Assembly (NCBI GenBank): GCA_031763025.1
Contig: JASSKH010000031.1
Location: 1,364,001 to 1,428,000 of the forward strand
From: Macrocystis pyrifera
Lineage: Eukaryota; Sar; Phaeophyceae; Laminariales; Laminariaceae
Length of the DNA stretch: 64,000 nt
Direction of reading: 5' to 3'
In this document: in pieces, positions 51,921-64,000 of the stretch
Position numbering within the stretch: position 1 is the first letter of the stretch
How the letters are laid out: every line of letters starts with the position of its first letter
Translations under genes and position numbers: made by a program
The notes under the pieces: model-generated
Database searches by the model: none
The model's input: only the letters and a program-made list of their open reading frames with translations
What the model was told of the DNA's origin: nothing

Positions 51921-52753
51921 AGAGTATGAACATTTGTAATTCAAGCTCTCTCCCCCCCCGAGCAAGGAGACCCGTAAAATATACCAGGTGCGTGTATATG
52001 TAAGTATGTGTGCATACTATGTGTACCCCTCCTGCCGCAGCAAACGTCCCATCCTCCTCGTCTCGACAAAAAAACTACCACTTGGAATCAATTAGAGTTT
52101 TTAGCCGTATGCGACGGTCGACGCGAATCGACGAGGCACAAACAAGGGTTGAAGTCTTCTCGCGGCGATAAAAATTGCAAGACACGAACCGTAGCAGGAA
52201 GGGGGGAGAAGAGCCTGCCATGTGACTCCGGATCTGAGAAACGAGTATACATTGATAGGAGGGAGAGAGAAAAAAAAGGGCGACATAGTAAATGGGATGG
52301 GATGAGAAAAAAAAGGGGTGGGGGGGGGGAGAACGGGGGGGGGGGGTGCATGTGGGTACATTTACGGATCGAAACGAACGTTTCTGCTTGACAGGGCACC
52401 TCACTAGAAGGAACTACCCAAAAACAAAAACACCTTTGCAGTTTCGTTTGTTCGGTTCGTTGGGTGTTGTCAAACAAACGTATTCGTCAGACTACGCTAC
52501 TGCTTGTATAATACAGCAGTTTCAGTTTTTCACCAAGTCGGTTTTAGGGAGAGGTATAGAGCTCCACATGTCAGGAACCCCGAGAGAAATATTGCGGTAG
52601 GCACAGCAGCAGGTACAGCAAGTAGGTACAGCAGCAGGAGGTACTTCCTATACCGTGGCATGACTCTTGAAAAACTTCCTTCCACGGTGGGTAAATGCTC
52701 CGTGGAGAACATCATCGCTATACCGTACCAGGAGTGCCAGGTACCAGGCATAC
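51921..52753. other. Intergenic DNA, no gene recognised
   Basis: G-rich run at 52318-52346; overlapping short frames reflect this composition. No conserved domain seen. Confidence 0.5.
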
Positions 52754-52868
52754 TATTACGGGGGTCCATAGTTAATAGGACCCATGGTATACATAAAACC
52801 TACCAGGTATATGTTTACCTATTTTTACAAACAATATTTGGTCCTATTTACTATGGTCCCCCGTAATA
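52754..52868. mobile_element. MITE family A copy 8
   Basis: TA-flanked; the left TIR is the GGTCCATAGTTAATAGG variant and the right TIR is perfect. Contains TACCAGGTA at 52801. Confidence 0.9.
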
Positions 52869-53602
52869 TCATTTGCAATTGAAAATTGGTTTCTCATCAA
52901 GTCAATTATCTTCGCCCTATATTGTTCCAGCTCCGTGCCTTTCGCAACTCAACAGATCGGGATACACAAAGCGAGCGCTCTTCCCGCCTGCCCACTACGC
53001 TCTACCTGGTATACCATTTCATATGGTACTACCGTTGTCTCCGCAAACAAAAATAGCGAAAACCAAAGTCAAAACCCCTCACAACTTCACTGGCTGCTCC
53101 CGGAGCCGCCGCGACCCCTTATACACCCCAAACCACAAAAACACACAAAAAAAAAAAACCCCGCCAAATCTTTTCATTCAAAAGCGAAAAACTTAAAAAG
53201 CAAAACGTTATAGAAGAAGCCTTGATCCATTTTTTTTTTCCCCCCCCAAACCTTTTTCTATATACTGCAAAAATGATTCAAGTTTGCACGTACAACAATT
53301 TAACTACTACACATCGTTTGTCCCCCAGAAATTGCCTAGGCGCAGCTGGAGACGGGTTGGAACGCCATAAAGCGGATGCCTACGGGGGTTATATCAGAGA
53401 AGGGGGGAAAAAAAAAAGACGACAACAACAAAAAAATATGGTCACAGAAGCGTCGGCCAATGGTTGGTCGGGCGATGACATATTTATTTCCTTGTCCGAC
53501 CTGCGGTGCAAAAGGAGGCAGTCGTGCGCAGGCAGCACGATCCTCATGTTGGTACTGCTGTGTGCTCTCACTACACCTTCCCAGGTACCTGTTACAGCAA
53601 TG

Positions 53603-53778
53603 GTCCCTCTATAGTGCCGGTATGCTCCACCCAACAACACCGGTTGGCACCATAGCCGCAACCGGTGCCAATTACTCCGCACACTGCCACACTGACTAGT
53701 GACTTCCGTCTGTGCCGAGCGTTTCACAGGCACTACAGCAGCCAACCGGCACTACTCAATCGGCACTATAGAGGGTAA
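53603..53778. mobile_element. MITE family D copy 2
   Basis: Inverted relative to 724-920. TIRs GTCCCTCTATAGTGCCGGT and its complement form, with GAGTAGTGCCGGTTGG at the right end. Confidence 0.75.
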
Positions 53779-53967
53779 CCGGCACTACTGTGCTACACTA
53801 CTCGTACGTGGACGGTCGGTAAGGCCAAGCTTGCCTCTTCAAAATGTCGCTATCTTTGGTACCAAAAGGGCTAATGGGCTACTTATGAGTCATCTTCGCC
53901 CACGCGATAAGGCAAGGCCGGTACACGCGCAAAAATCGACAGAAACGGCGAGCGGGGGGGACGGGGG

Positions 53968-54080
53968 GGGGGGAGTACTCATTCGTTGCTTGCCTTAGTC
54001 ATTTGACCACTGAGCACGCATTCCTTTCGAGACGAAGCACCCTTCCTACTCCTCCAACATTTGGGGGGGGAGGGGGGGGG
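53968..54080 (-). mobile_element. Poly(C)-tailed repeat C1, copy 4
   Basis: GGGGGGGGAGTACTCATTCG, then the C1 body up to CTCCAACATTTGG and a second G-rich run. The 5' end is shorter than in copies 1 and 2. Confidence 0.75.
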
Positions 54081-54585
54081 GGGGTAATATACCACACGCG
54101 AGAGACACGACCGTTTCGAAACGCCTACTGGTATTTCATAGCGGGCTAGGGCAGCCCGATGCCTCGCGCTTGTGCTAGGCGCCGCTCGAGCTTTTCCAAG
54201 ATATTTCCCGCGGGCCCATAGCCTGTGATATTGCGAGTCACATCGTAGCGGGGTGATAGTGGAGGGGGGAGGGGATAGAGAGCGGGCGGGTGGGGGGGGG
54301 GTAGCAGGGGGGGGAGGTGGTGAGGCTCGGCATGCCGCCGTGGGTCAGATGGGAATCGAATATCCGGGAAACAGCTTTCGAGGAACGTTTTTTTTCGGGA
54401 TGTCTTTGAGGTGGAAATGATTTCCGGGAGAAGATTGTTCGGGGACGATTCGTCTTGGGACGATTCGACATGCATTTTTTTTGGGGGGGGGGGGGGGGGG
54501 AAGTGGGGCGAGAGGCGACAACGATGAGCTCGGTGTGTGGTTCGAGCTTGAGGCTATCACCGGGTTATTCGACAGCTCAAACGCC

Positions 54586-55132
54586 CCCCCGATATCCTCG
54601 AAAACCAGGGAGCACGAAACCCAAAATAGTCCTCGGAACCAGTAAGCACGAAACTCGAAGCTGTCCTCGAAACCGGGAAGCACAAAACCTCAAATATTCC
54701 ACCAGAAAGCACGAGACTCAACTTGTCTTCGACTACCAGCAAGCATGAAATTTCAATAGTCCTACAAAACTACCTGAACTACGGTGGGGGGCGCCCGCTT
54801 TCATGTCCTGTATTCTCAGTTGATGAGAGAGGGACTCGACCGAGTGGCCATATCATTTCTTGGTTTCCTTGGAGTCTTCAAGCTGTATGTTTTCGCGCCG
54901 TTTCCCGGCGTAGGGATTGCTTGTTGCTCTTGCGACAACAACCTATATCGGCGTCCAATTATGAGTGAGATACAGAGCCACTCGTCCGAGTGAGGTAAAC
55001 GCGGTATCAGTGAAAATGATGGCATCATAAACCCATCCTCAAACCAGGGAGCACGGACTCAAAACTGTCCTCGAAACCAGGAAGCACAGTTCTCGAATTT
55101 TCCTCGAAAACCCAGGAAGCACGAAACCAACC
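54586..55132. repeat. ~38-bp minisatellite, two blocks
   Basis: Units based on CTCGAAACCAGGAAGCACGA followed by AACTCAAAATTGTC occupy 54586-54770 and 55037-55132. The intervening 265 bp is unrelated. Confidence 0.85.
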
Positions 55133-55851
55133 AACTATCAACATCTCGACAACAACACAATCCACATGAAAAAAAAAAAGAAAAAAAAAAAAACGCCTTA
55201 TTCCTACGCGGTGTCTGCCAGTGCTACCTACTCGATACGCAGCTGTTTTTAGCATCGCGTTGCCCTCATCGCCGACATCGAGTCTGCAGTCACTGGATAG
55301 TCTCCAACAATTCTGACTCGAGGGGTGGCCTACCGGTCCGTTGTATACCTTATATTGATACGATATTGTACGTGTGGAAGCATGCCTCTGGAAAAGCAAA
55401 AAAAATTCACACACATACTAACCGAAGCAAATCGTACGCTTCAGAAAAATAACCAAAAGTGAAATCGGCGTCCACACGTACCAGACACACACGATGTACG
55501 CGTTGCAATAGAAGCCGGGGGAACCGCACACCAAGACACATACTCACGTAACAAACCTAGCTCCTCTAAACAAAAACAAGTAACGTGTCAATCGACACAC
55601 ACCGCAGCATGAAAAGTATACGAGCTTCCGCCAGCGCTGCATGACCGAACTCAGTAGAACTAAACCCTCCACCGTAGTGTCTAGTTCTTCACTGCAAACA
55701 GTATCCCCGCCAGTCAGATTCGTTTTTTTGGTAGGCAAAACGGTCCAAACAGTACACCCCCCCTCAACACAAAAGAATGGCTCCGGCATGAAAATACCTC
55801 CCTTCGCACGTAAAGTCTGCTTCCAGAATACCTGGTAGTACAACACCCGAC

Positions 55852-55925
55852 GTAACCCCTTCAGAGCTGCACCGCAACCCTTTTTTAGGACAAACTGCTG
55901 GGACTTAGTGTGGGGGAAAACATTG
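55852..55925 (+). repeat. Dispersed repeat E, copy 1
   Basis: AACCCCTTCAGAGCTGCACC ... TTTTTTAGGACAAACTGCTG GGACTTAGTGTGG. Related blocks are at 40088-40135, 51140-51200, 56280-56325, 58950-59005 and 59055-59115. Confidence 0.65.
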
Positions 55926-55948
55926 ACCCGTGTAACACATACGTTTTC

Positions 55949-55950
<2 letters not shown>

Positions 55951-56025
<75 letters not shown>
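55951..56025. repeat. Poly(G) tract of about 75 nt
   Basis: A single T interrupts otherwise continuous G. It lies between repeat E and the COG7 3' end. Confidence 0.95.
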
Positions 56026-56028
<3 letters not shown>

Positions 56029-56399
56029 ACAACTCTCGCCCACACTACCCGGGAGAGATGACTCTCTCTCTCCCGGGTGGCTATCTCCACCGCACCTGCT
56101 CCTCTCGGGGGTCAGTCAGGTCGGGTCAACGTGCCCAACTGGGCTAAATTTTTGACACACGACACGGAATTGGGAACGTGGAAGTGCGGTGAGCCTAAGC
56201 TTTATTTTTACCAATCCGCCGGAGGATTAAAAAAAAAAAAAAAAAAAGGCCTATAATGCGTAGACGCGTTTTTTTTTTTTTTTTGGGAGAAAACTGCTTG
56301 GAATTAGTGTAGGATATTTTTCGTGCGAAGAAGGGCTTTAAGCGAACGAAGCCCCAACCCCCGTGACACACATGCCTCTGGACGTCCTGATGCACTCAC

Positions 56400-62439
<6,040 letters not shown>

Positions 62440-62573
62440 CTGACAAAACAAAAACCGAGAAAAAAAAACGGATGGAAAACATTATCACCGCGATACGGCC
62501 TTATTTGTTGGAACAAAACAAGAGAACAAAACGGTCAACCTACCGGTTGTCCGGTGCTATTTATCCATCATCA

Positions 62574-62614
<41 letters not shown>

Positions 62615-62676
62615 ATTTGTTGCCTGCCTTAGTCATTTGACCATTGGCCACGCATCCATTCGGAGACGGAGCACGG
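62574..62676 (-). mobile_element. Poly(C)-tailed repeat C1, copy 5
   Basis: 37 G (62574-62610) followed by ACTCATTTGTTGCCTGCCTT and the C1 core to GGAGACGGAGCACGGGG. It abuts a C2 copy. Confidence 0.75.
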
Positions 62677-63338
62677 GGCGGGGAGGTGTACTCAATAGGA
62701 GAGATGTACTCGATCTCATGCATGGCCGTAGTCGTATGACCATAGACCCTCGCATCCCTACAATGCCGGGACGGAGCATGTCGGGTTTTCACCGACCCGG
62801 CAGACATTGCTTGCACCAAGCGCGAAGCGCCGTGAGGTGTCCGGCGAGTCGCATGAAGGGTGAGCTGCATCCTACTAAGAACCGCTTGTGAGGCGGACTT
62901 GCATATGGATGACAGCTTCAATGAGCTAGTTTAATTTCCGGTGTGGCCACTTCCAGAGACAGCAATGGGAGTACTATGTAACTGCCTTACCTTGAACACT
63001 ACGTGATACGATCAATTCCCTTGTGCAGAGTAAAGGTTCTTTACTTCGCACAAATGATCTAAGTAGACGACCAGCCATGGGCGACCTCCAAAAAAAAAAA
63101 AAAAAAAAAAAAACGGTACCCTGGATGTCTAGCTCACGTAGTGAGCGGCATGTTTTACAGTGTCGTTGCCAACCGACGCCAACCCAACCCATATATAATA
63201 TATATAATAGGGGGGGGGGATCGGGGGAAGAATGTAACGAAAGCGTTATTGTTGTGTCGAAAAGACGGGGAAGGGGGATTCGTTCTGTGGCAGGTGATGG
63301 GGGGGTGAGTGAGTGTGTGGGGGTGTATGTGCTCGATA
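62677..63338 (-). mobile_element. Long C2 element, tandem unit 1
   Basis: C2 body (CATGGCCGTAGTCGTATGAC to GCCACTTCCAGAGACAGCAA) followed by ~350 bp with CACTACGTGAT, an A-run, GTTGCCAACCGACGCCAAC and CCATATATAATATATATAAT. The same order repeats from 63339. Confidence 0.78.
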
Positions 63339-63960
63339 TCATGCATGGTCGTAGTCGTATGACCACAGACCCTCGCATCCCTACAATGTCGGGACGGAGC
63401 ACGTCGGGCTTTTTTCACCGACCAGGCAGACATTGCTTGCACCAAGCGCGAAGCGCCGTGAGGTGTTCGGCGAGTCGCATGAAGGGTGAGCTGCATCCTA
63501 CTAAAAACCGTTTGTGAGGCGGACTTGCATGTGGATGACTTGTTTTCTGGTGTGGCCACCGGCAGAGACAGCAATGGGGGTACTATGTAGTTGCCTCGTG
63601 GGTGCCTTGCCATAAACACTACGTGATGCAATCATTCCTCTTGTGCGGAGTAGAGATTATTCACCCGGTAAAATGGTCTACAACTCGATCGCTAGCTGTG
63701 ACCGACCGCCGAAAACAAAAAACGGCACCCTGATTGTCTAGCTCACGGAATGGGCAGCAACACAGTGTCACAATGTCTTTGCCAACCGACGCCAACTCAA
63801 CCCAGATATATAATATATAGTGGGGGGGGGAGGATCGGGGAAAAAAATATAACGAAGGCGCTATTGTTGTCACGAACCGACGGGAAGGAGGACTTTGTGC
63901 CCGGTCATGAGCGGGGGGGGCGGGCGGGGGGGAGTGAGTGTGGAGGGGGGGAATAGTGCA
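63339..63960 (-). mobile_element. Long C2 element, tandem unit 2
   Basis: Direct repeat of the preceding unit at a 623-bp offset (CATGGTCGTAGTCGTATGAC at 63342 against 62719), including the TATATAATATATA box and the G-rich end. Confidence 0.8.
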
Positions 63961-64000
63961 CGGAAAGAGGAGGAGGGGATGGGAAGGAGGAGCGCAATGG

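Noticed and set aside
55544-56032. Minus-strand frame of 162 codons with poly-Pro start
   Set aside because: The proline run is the poly(G) tract. An 18-nt stretch at 55549-55566 could be a tiny COG7 exon, but the support is too weak to list.

Overview
This window is nuclear DNA from a eukaryote, most likely a photosynthetic stramenopile with a brown-alga-like genome. Genes are split by GT-AG introns that are mostly 0.6-2 kb, and one is 7.4 kb. The dihydroxy-acid dehydratase begins with a signal peptide followed by an AEA|F cleavage motif, which is the plastid-targeting signature of algae with secondary red plastids. Non-coding DNA is packed with small transposons, satellites and very long G/C homopolymers. 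The species is inference; the exon structures were read directly from codon phase and splice sites.

Three genes were recognised, all on the minus strand. (1) 226-10400: N-terminal 322 codons of plastid dihydroxy-acid dehydratase (branched-chain amino-acid synthesis) in 8 exons, running off the left edge. (2) 21019-45762: a very large chromatin protein with three PHD fingers, a JmjC domain with an intact HxD...H iron site, an AT-hook and a long low-complexity, Ser/Arg-rich tail, in about 11 exons. Its first exon(s) were not found, and there is one frame break in the tail. (3) 56400-62439: C-terminal half of COG7, a subunit of the Golgi tethering COG complex, in 5 exons. Its N-terminus lies beyond the right edge and its last few residues are unresolved. 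The genes are functionally unrelated; no operon-like logic applies.

Between the genes (10.4-21.0 kb and 45.8-56.4 kb) I see no convincing gene. These stretches and the introns hold ten copies of a ~110-bp TA-flanked MITE, two further MITE families (two copies each), and a family of retroposon-like repeats ending in long poly(C) tails. They also hold a decayed tyrosine-recombinase element, a ~590-bp satellite array inside the JmjC intron, and several minisatellites, hairpins and homopolymers.

The most unusual pattern recurs in all three genes. The edge of an exon, together with its splice site, is repeated as degenerate copies inside the neighbouring intron: COG7 has four copies at ~247-bp spacing, DHAD exon 5 three, DHAD exon 1 two, DHAD exon 8 one and JmjC one. 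Several copies keep the reading frame and the GT or AG. This looks like intron growth by tandem duplication across exon-intron boundaries, leaving decoy splice sites. A second striking signal is the 9-mer TACCAGGTA (or its complement), present 19 times in non-coding DNA where about 0.5 would be expected.
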